Source: Bugula neritina (Eukaryota; Bryozoa; Gymnolaemata; Cheilostomatida; Bugulidae). Taken from it: 64,000 nt of DNA. The notes below the pieces were generated by a model, which made no database searches, was not told where the DNA came from, and was given only the letters and a program-made list of their open reading frames with translations. The position numbers were made by a program, and so were the translations under genes. Positions within the stretch are counted from its first letter, which is position 1; the number at the start of each line of letters is the position of its first letter. The DNA lies in NCBI GenBank assembly GCA_964035545.1, contig OZ037767.1, positions 11,513,081 through 11,577,080 on the forward strand. The letters are read 5' to 3'. This document shows positions 38,701 to 48,700 of this stretch, piece by piece.

Positions 38701-39227
38701 GTTCAAGTTTTACAATTGGTATATAAAATGAGCTCACTCTGATTTTTTTGCCGGAAAGCTCCGAATAGTTGAGTTTAAGAATAGTGATAGAGTCGAGTGG
38801 AGTGTCCCTGACTGTGTTTTTGATGAGATCTTCAGACAAGTGACGGACTCCTTTACAGAAACCAGACATATATGAAACTAGTGCAATGCAGCCTAGACTA
38901 ATAACATCTCATCAAACATCACTGAGATGACAAGGGTTACTTTACTTCATTTAATACCCACTGAATATCTTGACTTTTGCTTATTTTATAAAATTCTGGT
39001 TGTCTAAAACTAATGAAATGCTAGAAAATAAAACACAACAAATGAATATTTTTAAATTCCTGAATTTTTAGTTAAATTCTTAGTAATAAAAAATGATTTT
39101 CGTGATCAAAATTTGTACTAAACACAGTAAAATAACCCACAACTAAATTCATAAGAAATGACTCACCACTCATGGCCCTTTGAGGATTTATCTGCCCTCC
39201 TGGGCGAGCAAGAAAAGAGTCTGGCAT
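17736..39227 (-). CDS. CNTRL: Centriolin homologue, 43 coding exons, nearly complete
   Basis: Coiled-coil scaffold of the mother centriole's appendages and the midbody in vertebrates. Exons in transcription order: 39227-39167, 38850-38738, 38572-38431, 38002-37872, 37683-37497, 37274-37140, 36815-36625, 35580-35422, 35239-35036, 34893-34756, 34573-34544, 33742-33583, 33204-33017, 32708-32637, 32428-32306, 31942-31658, 31327-31122, 30797-30588, 30373-30228, 30062-29887, 29716-29544, 29320-29088, 28607-28350, 28240-28050, 27881-27744, 27318-27151, 26987-26801, 26494-26322, 26109-25948, 24998-24846, 24340-24186, 24091-23902, 23518-23393, 22867-22687, 22325-22252, 21928-21843, 21695-21539, 21120-20949, 20484-20321, 19907-19686, 19058-18930, 18544-18420, 17928-17736 (TAA). 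All junctions keep phase, giving about 2288 residues (human about 2325). Domains: LRRs about 21-205; coiled coil to about 1077; P/Q/S/T-rich hinge about 1077-1304 ending VPEHHHL; coiled coil to about 2225. Family signatures seen: GVRHLSEDLIK, YELEQELAFYKID, SPYIGKS, CLEETLAKRRAELREAD. The ATG at 39227 is the first available in frame, but an acceptor-like AG lies 10 bases upstream, so more N-terminal exons may exist. Confidence 0.93.
17940..18195. repeat. 17-18-bp repeat (acaatactacagttcat) before CNTRL last exon
   Basis: About 15 imperfect copies of catacaatactacagtt / catataatacaacagtt lie directly upstream (minus sense) of the last centriolin exon. The repeat enters the polypyrimidine tract, but the AG at 17929-17930 belongs to a unique tail. 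Confidence 0.85.
18541..18800. repeat. 16-bp array (gtaagtatatcacaat) with duplicated CNTRL acceptor
   Basis: About 15 copies of a 16-bp unit lie upstream (minus sense) of exon 18544-18420. The acceptor segment itself, acttacattttcag in minus sense, occurs twice, with AG at 18546-18545 (used) and at 18642-18641, 96 bp apart. On the + strand the units show repeated GTAAGTA, which is antisense to the gene. Confidence 0.85.
20090..20290. repeat. Imperfect repeat (gtgacacacgtgacatctga) in CNTRL intron
   Basis: Six or seven degenerate units of 31-34 bp, each with catctgacagctacc and a tgtgtcacac core, start about 30 bases after the donor of exon 20484-20321 (minus sense). Confidence 0.75.
21309..21551 (-). 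repeat. 40-bp tandem array spanning the CNTRL exon 37 donor
   Basis: Six copies of a 40-bp unit. In transcription sense each has cagttatcagat, identical to the last 12 exon bases, followed by gtgagtgtgtacctcgc. Donor G positions are 21538 (used), 21498, 21458, 21418, 21378 and 21338. Confidence 0.95.
22500..22699 (-). repeat. 34-bp tandem array spanning the CNTRL exon 34 donor
   Basis: Four good copies of a 34-bp unit, each containing the end of the exon (cagtccctcaaag) and gtaatcagtgtaactcac. Donor G positions are 22686 (used), 22652, 22618 and 22584. A degenerate tail continues to about 22500. Confidence 0.93.
25025..25660. repeat. Long array of ataatactaactatct units in CNTRL intron
   Basis: About 630 bp of 13-16-bp units (actatctataatactaact, with aca and caa variants). 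It stops about 35 bp upstream (minus sense) of the acceptor of exon 24998-24846. No splice site is included. Confidence 0.9.
28050..29320 (-). other. CNTRL: Low-complexity P/Q/S/T-rich hinge of centriolin
   Basis: Exons 29320-29088, 28607-28350 and 28240-28050 encode a non-coiled-coil linker of about 227 residues rich in Pro, Gln, Ser, Thr and Asn. It separates the two coiled-coil halves and ends with VCTVPEHHHL, which matches the VPEHH motif at the same place in vertebrate centriolin. Outside that motif the linker looks unconserved. Confidence 0.8.
30445..30606 (-). repeat. 33-bp tandem array spanning the CNTRL exon 18 donor
   Basis: Five copies of a 33-bp unit. In transcription sense each has ccagaacagtggtagagt, the last 18 exon bases, then gtaagtatatctgta. 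Donor G positions are 30587 (used), 30554, 30521, 30488 and 30455, and all five keep GTAAGT. The frame reaches TAA inside the donor, and the 33-bp period repeats this stop. Confidence 0.95.
31990..32197 (-). mobile_element. tRNA-derived SINE remnant
   Basis: Read on the minus strand from about 32197, the segment starts GGTAGCCATGTTATAGTGG, continues TTAGAGCACCAGCC (D-arm/anticodon-arm-like, box A region), then GGATACAAGTCC (degenerate box B) and a body with GAGGAAGGGCATC, a string I recall from many tRNA-derived invertebrate SINEs. It lies inside a centriolin intron. Mutated boxes and no clear 3' tail suggest an old, inactive copy. The exact 3' end is uncertain. Confidence 0.55.
32450..32590. 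repeat. Imperfect repeat (ttatacagctatatctacac) in CNTRL intron
   Basis: Five imperfect 25-28-bp units (acatgttatacagctatatc, with variants) sit just upstream (minus sense) of exon 32428-32306. The unit does not include the acceptor. Confidence 0.75.
32953..33025 (-). repeat. 22-bp tandem array spanning the CNTRL exon 13 donor
   Basis: Three copies of a 22-bp unit. In transcription sense each has cattgcag, the last eight exon bases, then gtatagtgagagct. Donor G positions are 33016 (used), 32994 and 32972. Confidence 0.9.
36168..36635 (-). repeat. 32-bp tandem array spanning the CNTRL exon 7 donor
   Basis: Fifteen copies of a 32-bp unit. In transcription sense each has tgtagct, the last seven exon bases, then gtaagtgtgagc and a ttgttac segment. 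Donor G positions run from 36624 (used) down to 36176 in steps of 32. Most keep GTAAG; a few are GTAAAT or GTAACT. Confidence 0.95.
37020..37146 (-). repeat. Degenerate 20-23-bp array spanning the CNTRL exon 6 donor
   Basis: About six units with core agtgagtactgtagag (transcription sense) start at the exon 6 boundary. GTGAGT occurs at 37139 (used), 37097 and 37038; other units have GTGAAT. Phase shows that 37139 is the donor: the nearer GTCAGC at 37146 would break the frame into exon 7. Confidence 0.85.
37497..38850 (-). other. CNTRL: Leucine-rich repeat block of centriolin
   Basis: Four exons (38850-38738, 38572-38431, 38002-37872, 37683-37497) encode SDS22-like leucine-rich repeats and the cap. 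Visible: LNYSELSGKKIR, LHTLNLAHNSIERLE, LKDLDVSHNHITKIEG, LITLNLEGNQIQTIP, LRNLRLASNSIES and FLSIAHNPLCDLPHYR, followed by the LRR cap HLQSLDVLDGRRIT. The order and the KKLKSLR segment match vertebrate centriolin closely. LRR blocks of this type usually bind proteins; the partner cannot be read from the sequence. Confidence 0.88.
37690..37830. repeat. 22-24-bp repeat (tatataatctacacactgag) in CNTRL intron
   Basis: Five or six units (ggtatataatctatacactg and variants) lie directly upstream (minus sense) of exon 37683-37497, ending about 20 bp before its AG. Confidence 0.85.
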
Positions 39228-39239
39228 GCCGGCACCCTA

Positions 39240-42180
39240 TTCCGCAAATAGATAATTTTTAAATCACGTCACTGGCATTAAGAAATTGTATGCCAAATCT
39301 ACAATACATAAAATTGATACTGCAGGCATAATTTATCTTTTCGATGGCTTCTAAATTATTGCTATTACATCAACCAACAACTAAATTGTATGAGTTATGA
39401 ATATTTCTAACTGGACTTGAGCTTTTGGTATGATCATCTGATGCAGTGCTTACTACTATGTATAATGAAAGTATGGAAATGGGACCTTACGTTAACTGTA
39501 AAACTCAGCTAATTTATATTATTTTAAATTACATAAAAGAAGTACAATGAAAGCTATTTATTATTGATTTTTACTATTTATTATTTCATAAGAAAACATG
39601 TTGTCAATTTTTTCACTATGATTACAATAGTATATATACATGATGCATAAAATATGTTTATACTATTAGCAATAAATATCTATTTCTATTTTGTAAAACA
39701 ACCATTTCTAAATAAAGATTAGACTAATGAAAAGTCATTTGATATATATGGATATATTGAAAAGTTTGACCTCAATTTTCAGATAAAAACTTTAAACGCA
39801 GCGTGAGAGTGTTTATAAGAATATAACTTGCTAGCAAAAGAATTATACTAATTTTAGCCTCTTTAACGTTTTTAGAGCAAAATACTAGTTATATTTTTTG
39901 AGTGTACATGAGCTAAAAATTTCACATTGCTTCGTCACATATTTCAAAAGTACAAGTAAAAAGTAAAACTATTTTATTGTTATATACTTTGAGGCTGTGA
40001 TGAAGTAAGAAGTAGAATAATAACTTAATTACCCAATAAAATTTAAGTCTCAGAACTATTTAATTTTACTTGTATTTTCAAGCTAATTTTAAATCATGAT
40101 CTATGCAAATTATAACTTGAAGATTATCACTAACAGTAATAAAAATGTTTTAATGCTCCAAAAATGAAAAGGCTTATGTGCCTAGATAAAGTCTTTTGCT
40201 TCTGTCTCTTACAAATTGCAAGAAAACTCATTTTTTATTGAGGTAAATATAGAATACTGAAAAAATAGGTGAAGTATCAGTAAAACTATAACTAACTTGT
40301 ATCAGTATGAGTACGATGAATGTATAAATGTCCTCATTTTACTTGTTTTCTGTTTTTACATTTACTTTTACTGTAGTTCTAAAAATGTAATGAAAATGAT
40401 GTTCAGCATTGTAAAAGTAAAACTACAGTAATCCCAATATTTTATAATTATTGTTATAACCATAATAATAATGATAAAAATGCTTGAAGATATAATTATA
40501 TGATGCAATGATGTATAAATTTACATACACATGACCATAACTTTTAGTCTAGTTTTGTAGCATAGTAGTTCCGACATTTGATATTAACAACTCATTATAC
40601 CAGTTAGTTGTGTCATCTGTCATCATGTAAACTGTTGAATAATCAATTAGTACCACATGCCATTGTATTCACCCAGTAATGGAGAAATTGAGAAAAGCCT
40701 GTGTTCTAAATTAGAAATGTAGCAAAAAAAGTTATGTTCTCGCAAGAATTTCAACCCGCACCCCAACCAATGTTTATAAAGAAATTTAAGAAACTTAGGC
40801 CACCTCAATTTCTCCACTACTGCTCCCAACTGACTGACTCTAGATGAATCTTTACTAAGTCTAAACTATATTACAATTATTAACAACACAAAATGAAAAT
40901 ATAACAATATGAATATAGTTATATTCTATACTTCCAAGTTACAACCATAAAGAAAATCATTATGATCATGATAAAGTTATCATGATCATCATTATCATAA
41001 TCATTAATTTGAAACCATTATCATTATGCTTATTGGCCAGTGGCAGTAATCATAGTAATTCTAGTAGTCATAATACAAGCCTATAGAGTATAGACTATAA
41101 CTATAAGTATAAGTATAAGTATAACTATAAGATTAGGCATAAGCATACAATTACGTCTAAGTATTAGTATAACTATATTATAATAATGTATATTATTATT
41201 ATATTTAATTTTATAACATTAACTTATGAGTTATGAGTAAATGTAAGATTACAATTACTGAATTACTATCACTATTAGTATTACTATTAGTATTACAAAT
41301 TGAAATTGGAATTGAAATACATTTTCAAATGGTAAAATATGTGTAAAACTTAAACTAACGGTAACACTAACTGAAAGTTGGACTCAAGTCAAACTTTAAC
41401 TTGAAGCAAAACTGAAAAAGTTTAAAAGAGCATTGGAAATAAATTTCAATTTGATTTAGATTCAGATTGGCCTTAGCGCTCAAGCCTGAGCTAGGCATTT
41501 TGATTTTGATAAATTTTAAAATAAAATTTAATATAAAAATATAACATTCCAAGTTCCATCCCGTGAATCATAATAAAAAAGTTCCTAATTACATTTAATT
41601 TACTTGTCAACAATATGGTATGATTATTGAAAATTGATAATTGAAAGCACAATATCATAATGATTAACGTTACCATTACGATTATGATAAGGAGTATTAC
41701 TAAAGTAAAAGTAACGCTAACTTCAATTATAGGCTATACATAGCATTATGCAGGTCAAATCCGCATATTAATCTTAGATTCAAATTATCGGCCTACATTG
41801 TAGCGTGTCAAAATATTGTTTTCATATTTTGCGTCTCAAGCAGTAGCGGCAGCTGCAACCGCTTTTTATACTTTCGGATACAACCAAGTGATTTGCAGAC
41901 GAACTAGTGGCGCGTAGTTCTAGCTCGCAAATAATTTGGCAAAGCTCTATTCATCACCTGCATTTTAGTGACCGAGCACATTCCACCACTTTGTACTGCG
42001 AGTAGATTTTGTATTGTTTTTCCTTCAAAAAACATTTCTGAGATGTGTCTATTTCTACACAAACTATTTTCTAACTTTATCATTGATAAAAGTGAAGTTC
42101 CAACTTATGAGCATAAAACCTTCACCTATTAGTTAAATTCCGTATCATCTATGAACACACATTTATAGGAACAACATAAC
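39240..42180. other. Intergenic AT-rich DNA, nothing recognised
   Basis: This stretch lies between the centriolin 5' end and the CLASRP 3' end. It has no conserved frame. It is rich in short imperfect motifs (ataagtataagtata near 41100, tcattatgatcatgataa near 40960). It presumably holds the centriolin promoter and any 5' non-coding exon, but no core element can be assigned. Confidence 0.4.
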
Positions 42181-42712
42181 TTTGTTTATTATACATCAAG
42201 ATTCAACATATGCCACTGAGATATATAGAGAGAGACAGCTTTTGTCAACAAGTAAGTAAAGTGTGACACAATTTAAACAAATTCATGAATGCCAAAATGT
42301 TATACATTAAATTCTTTTTAAAAAATGTACAATATAAACATTGACTTGTGCATGTGAGTAAAGTGTGTGAAACCAACCAGTCTAACAATATCAACATTAG
42401 ATTGTATTGGTTAACTGTAACAGCATTGGCAAATACATTTCACTGGTACAAATAATAACTATCAACATCTATTAGATGTTTCAGATGCCTTTCTATAGAA
42501 TATTTTTTTAGTATTTGTAAAAAAGAAAATATAAAAATTTCATAAAAAAAATTGTGTGGCTGTCAGAAATGTTATAGTAATATTGACTGCTGTCTATAAC
42601 AGTAGCGCTGCCAATAGAAATGTCACAGTAGGTCTTGCAGGACAGTGCAGCTCTAGCAAAGCCCTGAGGGCATTCGAGTAGGAAGTAATAAAATCAAAGG
42701 GCTGTAGAAAGT

Positions 42713-45700
42713 TCATCGATAATTCCTCCTTCTATTTGGAGACCGTTCACGACTCCTAGATCTACGCCTACAAAACCAAAACATACACTTGGTGTAGCCA
42801 GACTAAGCAGATAAGCAGTAAAATATGCAGCCCAAAATACTCGATTCTAACTAATTTTTTTAAGTTTCAAAAGTTTTAACAAAAAGTCAGTCAACTGCAA
42901 GAGATATGTTGATGGCAACAGTATAAGATTCAAAAGACAGGGACTTATCACACAGATGGAGCGTTTCATATTTCAAGCCATTTCAGGCAATATAGAGTCT
43001 GAGTGTTATGTTCTAGAGTAGCACACTGTCTGAAAGCATACGTACCCGAGTGAGTCATTACGTGAAGAGTCCCTATACCGGTCTCGCGACTCCCGAGATG
43101 ATCTGTCTCTGACGTTACTATCACTGTGTCTGTAACCACTTCGGCTAGTTCGGTAGTCGTCTTCCCTATTACCTGCAGATAAAGAGCATTCAATAGACTC
43201 CACACACGCATCACAAGAATGAAGTGACATATGAAACTCATGGAATACTTTATTCAACCTCAAATGCACAACTTAAGATACTCGGAGTAAAACCTATATA
43301 GAATATAAGATGTGAATCCTCAACTTGTTTTTATGAATTAGGCAATACTGCTTAGAACCCAGTCTACAATAGCTTCAAGGGTTCCAAAGCTAGCAAAACA
43401 GTCACATGTTTTTGCCACAAAGCTAACGAATTCTGCAAATATGGAAGTGTTTGTAGTTACCAGAATGATGTTTTCGGCTACTGCGTTGAGGTGATCGTTC
43501 TCGTGACCTTGACCTGCTGGGGGATGAGCTCCGCCTTCGCCTCACATATTCTCTGCGTCTCAATTCCTCTGCCTGACTTCTAATTTCTTCGGCTCTTTCC
43601 TGGAGAAGGTAGTAATATGAAAGAGAGGAACATCATAGGCTAAGCCACGCACCATTTCCAACAATGATGCAGAATGTGCAGGTGTGTAAGGTCGTGTGTG
43701 CAGGTTTGCTAGGTTGTGTGTGCAGGTATGCTAGGTTGTCTGTGCAGGTATGCTAGGTTGTGTGTGCAGGTATACTAGGTTGTGTGTGCAAGCTGACATA
43801 TGAAATACTTGACCACCATGTATAGCCCACACAATTCACAGTCAATATGGCCAAAACAGACAAGAGTTATTGTCATCTATATTGAAAATACTTATGAAAA
43901 AATTTAGTATAACACGACTATATATCTTTATAAATTTATATTAACATTAGGATGGTGCATCAAAATAAAAATACAACACAACAAAAAATACTATGTTACA
44001 GAGCGATAATATACATATTCTAATGGAGTTCTTACCTGTTGCTCTTTTCTAGCCTGGTCTTTCTTTTCTTCTTCCGTCTTTTTATCTGCTCTATCTGTAA
44101 ACACAAACTCATCTGCATACTTTTTATATATAGTCATAGAGTTGTTATTTAGTTCTACGGTTTACAGCCACAGTTATATAGTAATTCTATATAGTTATAC
44201 AGACACAGGTCGTAAGGCGGTGATCAGTAAAACTCGAGGATTACTCACGAGCAAGCAGTTAATGAATTAATTAAATGTTGAGAGGTTTAAGTGGAGCACA
44301 AAGGATATTCCAGTGAGATCCATTTAAAGTTGTCATGAAAATCTACATTTACAAGTATAATATGGCCATTAAGTACTGAGAATATAAACTATTGACAGGA
44401 GGAGTAAGGCTCCTTGTCCCTCCAGTCTGGAGAGGTTACCCTCCCCTCCCTCCCTCCCCCCCCCCCCCACCTCAAGTATACACATAAGTTGCATATCACT
44501 CAGCAAACTGCATCAAAACATACAGGTCTTGTTGATGGCAGATTTCATTCGTCTTTTCATTTTCTCCTGGACAGACAGTTTGTTGCTCTTATTGAACGAG
44601 GAGGACAACTACAAACAGAAGTTGATTACCGTTACTAAACAGCAACTAATACCAGAGCCAGTAACACGCTGAAAGGGAAAACATCCTGCCATACGAGTAT
44701 GAAAATATCTAAAGTTTGGACAAAATATTAGTATAATGTTTAATAGCATAAGTTACTGTCAACTCTTAAAGCAGACGAATAAAAATAAATCAACTGCTCA
44801 AGTGTTTTAAAACGAAATGCTCCCATAGAGTATCATTTTTAGCAATTAAGAAACTAAAAGATTTGAGCATCATGGACTTCAAGTCGGTATTTTTTTTAAA
44901 AATTGAATGTACTGTTTACTCGAGATTTTCTCTCAGGAGTAAATAGTAACTACTGGTTATTTACTAGCTACCAGTTATTTACTAACTACTAGTTATTTAC
45001 TAGCTACTAGCTATTTACTAGCTACTAGTTATTTACTAGCTACTAGTTATTTAGTAGCTACTAGTTATTTACTAGCTACTAGTTATTTAGTAGCTACACA
45101 GCTCCCTCTCAAGCATATCAGCGCCATCACGCAACGTACTGAATGCAACACATAGTAATGTATACTAACAGCAAATTGGATAGAAGTAATATGAATATCT
45201 TACTGACTTTGGTTGCAGAACTTAGATTACTTGAGCCTTTATAGCTCCTGCTTGAAAATCTACAACAGCAAAGTGTGTCAAGTTATGATTACAGCCAACA
45301 CAACAGAACAATCATCATACAGTCATGGAACAAACCTACAGCAATGATATCTAGATGCATAAACTATTAGGATATTGGCTCAAATCACACACTATGAGGG
45401 CAGGCCATCAAGACTGATGTAAAGTGGGCACTGGATCACTACCTAGCTTATAGGGACTGGCCTAAACTCTTAAGCATTGACAGATGAGCTAAACTGAAAA
45501 TTTGAAAATCAAAAGGAATAAATAGCTTCCAAATAATGAGTTCTCACTTGACAAATCATTTCCAGGGACATAACTTGGTTTGAGATTTTAAGCTGTTGGT
45601 AAATCATAACTATTCTAATGCTACAAATCAAGTTTGGTACTTCATAACACACTCTGTCAAAAGACAACAACTTTAACAAAGTGAATAACAATTTGCTGCA

Positions 45701-48700
45701 CATTTCAAGTCAATGCTCTTGGAATGGTTATTGCGTTTTCATTACTAGCTACTACTAACGACTCTTAATGTTTGGTTTACTGACGATTAGACAATGTCTA
45801 TCAAAATGGAGGTTATTTGAAAGTGGAATAGTCTGCTGATCATCTTTCCTGAAACTGCTGCAATATGTAGAAGTAAACACACAACTGGCGAACAGAGCTC
45901 TACAAAAGCTCTCCACACTCTGCATGTATCTCCGCACACCTCACCTAACTTTTAGCTCCTTGGCACAGTGATGAACATACTATGATAGTTACATGTCATT
46001 TAGTATCATACATTTGCCTGGAACGTTGTGCTAAATGCATAGCCCCATCATTAAAAAATATCGTACTTTCCCACAATTTGAAGAAAATGAATAAAAGCTA
46101 TAAAATGTTGAAATATGTTTGTAAAGCTATAGAGTTCTGAGGTATCCAGTAAACATTCTTCCACACAGACACAAAACGTTCACCACAATACTTACTTGAG
46201 TGAATGTTGTTCCTCATCAGAAGAGTCGCCACTACCATCTGATTTCTCCAGACTTTTCCGTCTGTATCTTTTAATAGGAGGAGGAGATAACTGCTTCCTG
46301 TAGACCAAGTTATATATGCATAAAACATAGCCTTTACCATTGAAATATGGAGAGTATGAGTAATGCTTTTATCAACTAGTGTATAGTTTTAATACGATTG
46401 ATCGCCAAAATTGAAAGTTATGATAAGTATCAAACTTGCGCAGCAATATTACTCAGTGTACCAAAGTGATGTCAGTCATTATACATTCACAGATTTAAGA
46501 AAATGTACAGACACAGTATCGCCTGAGTATAGACACAGTATCGCCTGAGTATAGACACAGTATTGTCTGAGTATAGACACAGTATTGTCTGAGTATAGAC
46601 ACATTATTGTCCGAGTATAGACACAGTATTGTCTGAGTATAGACACAGTATTGTCTGAGTATAGACACAGTATTGTCTGAGTATAGACACAGTATTGTCT
46701 GAGTATAGACACAGTATTGTCTGAGTATAGACACAGTATTGTCTGAGTATAGACACAGTATTGTCTGAGTACAGACACAGTGTTGTCTGAGTATAGACAC
46801 AGTATTGTCTGAGTATAGACACAGTATTATCTGAGTATAGACACAGTGTTGTCTGAGTATAGATACAGTGTTGTCTGAGTATAGACACAGTATTGTCTGA
46901 GTATAGACACAGTGTTGTCTGAGTATAGATACAGTGTTGTCTGAGTATAGACACAGTATTGTCTGAGTATAGACACAGTATTGTCTGAGTATAGACACAG
47001 TATTGTCTGAGTATAGATACAGTGTTGTCTGAGTATAGACACAGTATTGTCTGAGTATAGACACAGTATTGTCTGAGTATAGACACAGTATTGTCTGAGT
47101 ATAGACACAGTGTTGTCTGAGTATAGACACAGTATTGTCTGAGTATAGACACAGTATTGTCTGAGTATAGACACAGTATTGTCTGAGTATAGACACAGTA
47201 TTGTCTGAGTATAGATACAGTATTGTCTGAGTATAGACACAGTATTGTCTGAGTATAGACACAGTATTGTCTGAGTATAGACACAGTATTGTCTGAGTAT
47301 AGACACAGTATTGTCTGAGTATAGATAGAGTGTTGTCTGAGTATAGACACAGTATTGTCTGAAAAGAGGTATGTCCAGACACACACTCACCGAGATATTG
47401 ATGAATCGTCTCCCTTACTTTCAGGGAACATCTCCGGAGACCCGGTTCGCATCTGCCGTTGCTTCCTGGAAAAACCAAAATTTGTCACAATTCAGCAGAC
47501 GGCAGGCAAATGTTGAAAACAACAAATAAAGACAAGTTTTGACGAAGTTTTCATCATTTAAAAGAATCACATAAAATGAGCCTTAAATTGTGTTTTATTT
47601 AATTAGAAAATTAGTTTCTTGACTGCATGTGAAGTTCAAAGAGGCAATTTTAGAAAATCACATGCTAATTATAGTTCACGTCAAGCTATGGACAGAACTA
47701 AGACCAGCCCCAAATGGGATTAAGTTGCTAGTAACAGAGGCTATGTTCAGATGACAATGGCTATACTAGTTCACATACCAGGAAGCTGCTGATGAGATTT
47801 TCCCCAGTCTCAAATGAGGTGGCAGAGTGTCATTAGACTGAGGATTGCAGGACTGTTCCTCAGTGTCACCATCACCGAGGTTTGTAATGAACTCTAAAGT
47901 GTCCGCAACAGGACTGGCTGATCGGGAAGAGTCACTGTCTGCATAGGAAGTACCTCTGTGGTAGGAAGGGCTGTCTCTGGAGGTCTGGTCAGGGGGGCAG
48001 TACCTGTAATATATATATAGAGTATATTATATATTATATACATCATATAATGAATTGTATTAATCATACAATATATTATTACATACAGCATAATATATAC
48101 TCAGCATGTAGCACATACTTTGGAGGACTAGCTCCCCGTAGCCTTAGCATAGTCTCCTTATAAAGTCTCCGTTCCTTACGCGACTTCCGACCCTAAAATA
48201 CGAAACATCACGATGTGCCCAACTGTATTCATTAAAGAAGAAATTACTTGATTTACCAATCTTTTACTTATAAACTGAACTGTTTAGCAATCATAACTAT
48301 ACTATGCATACCTACACTTATATAGTCTGCCATACACATTTTATTACAGTTGAATAAATATTAATCTCTCTACAATTCAAGTTGATCTTTTCACATCATT
48401 GTCAGAATGCCATCAATACACAACCAACTCTAACTACACGACAAAAAGTTCCCAATAGCCAACTGGTCTACTCAATGACTCGGAACTCTGAAATTACCAT
48501 ATAAGGGAATATTCAAATAGCCAACTCACAGACATGGCTGCTTTTTCCTGCTCGGCGATCTTGGCTTCACGAAGTTCCTTTTCATCTTCCTTGTCTTTTG
48601 TAAGCTGCTCAGCAAACTCGCCGATGGCCATGCCGTAGGTGATGGCTACGACATCCAGCTGCTGCTTCAGCTCAGCACTCAGCTCATCGATGTCAAACGC

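Noticed and set aside
44414-44638. Plus-strand 74-codon frame containing poly-Pro
   Set aside because: It is antisense to CLASRP exon 44608-44524, whose minus-strand frame QEKMKRRMKSAIN is conserved.
46495-47478. 327-codon minus-strand reading frame over the 22-bp array
   Set aside because: It is the repeat read in a frame different from the CLASRP exon it overlaps at 47391-47465. The non-multiple-of-three period keeps the frame open without selection.
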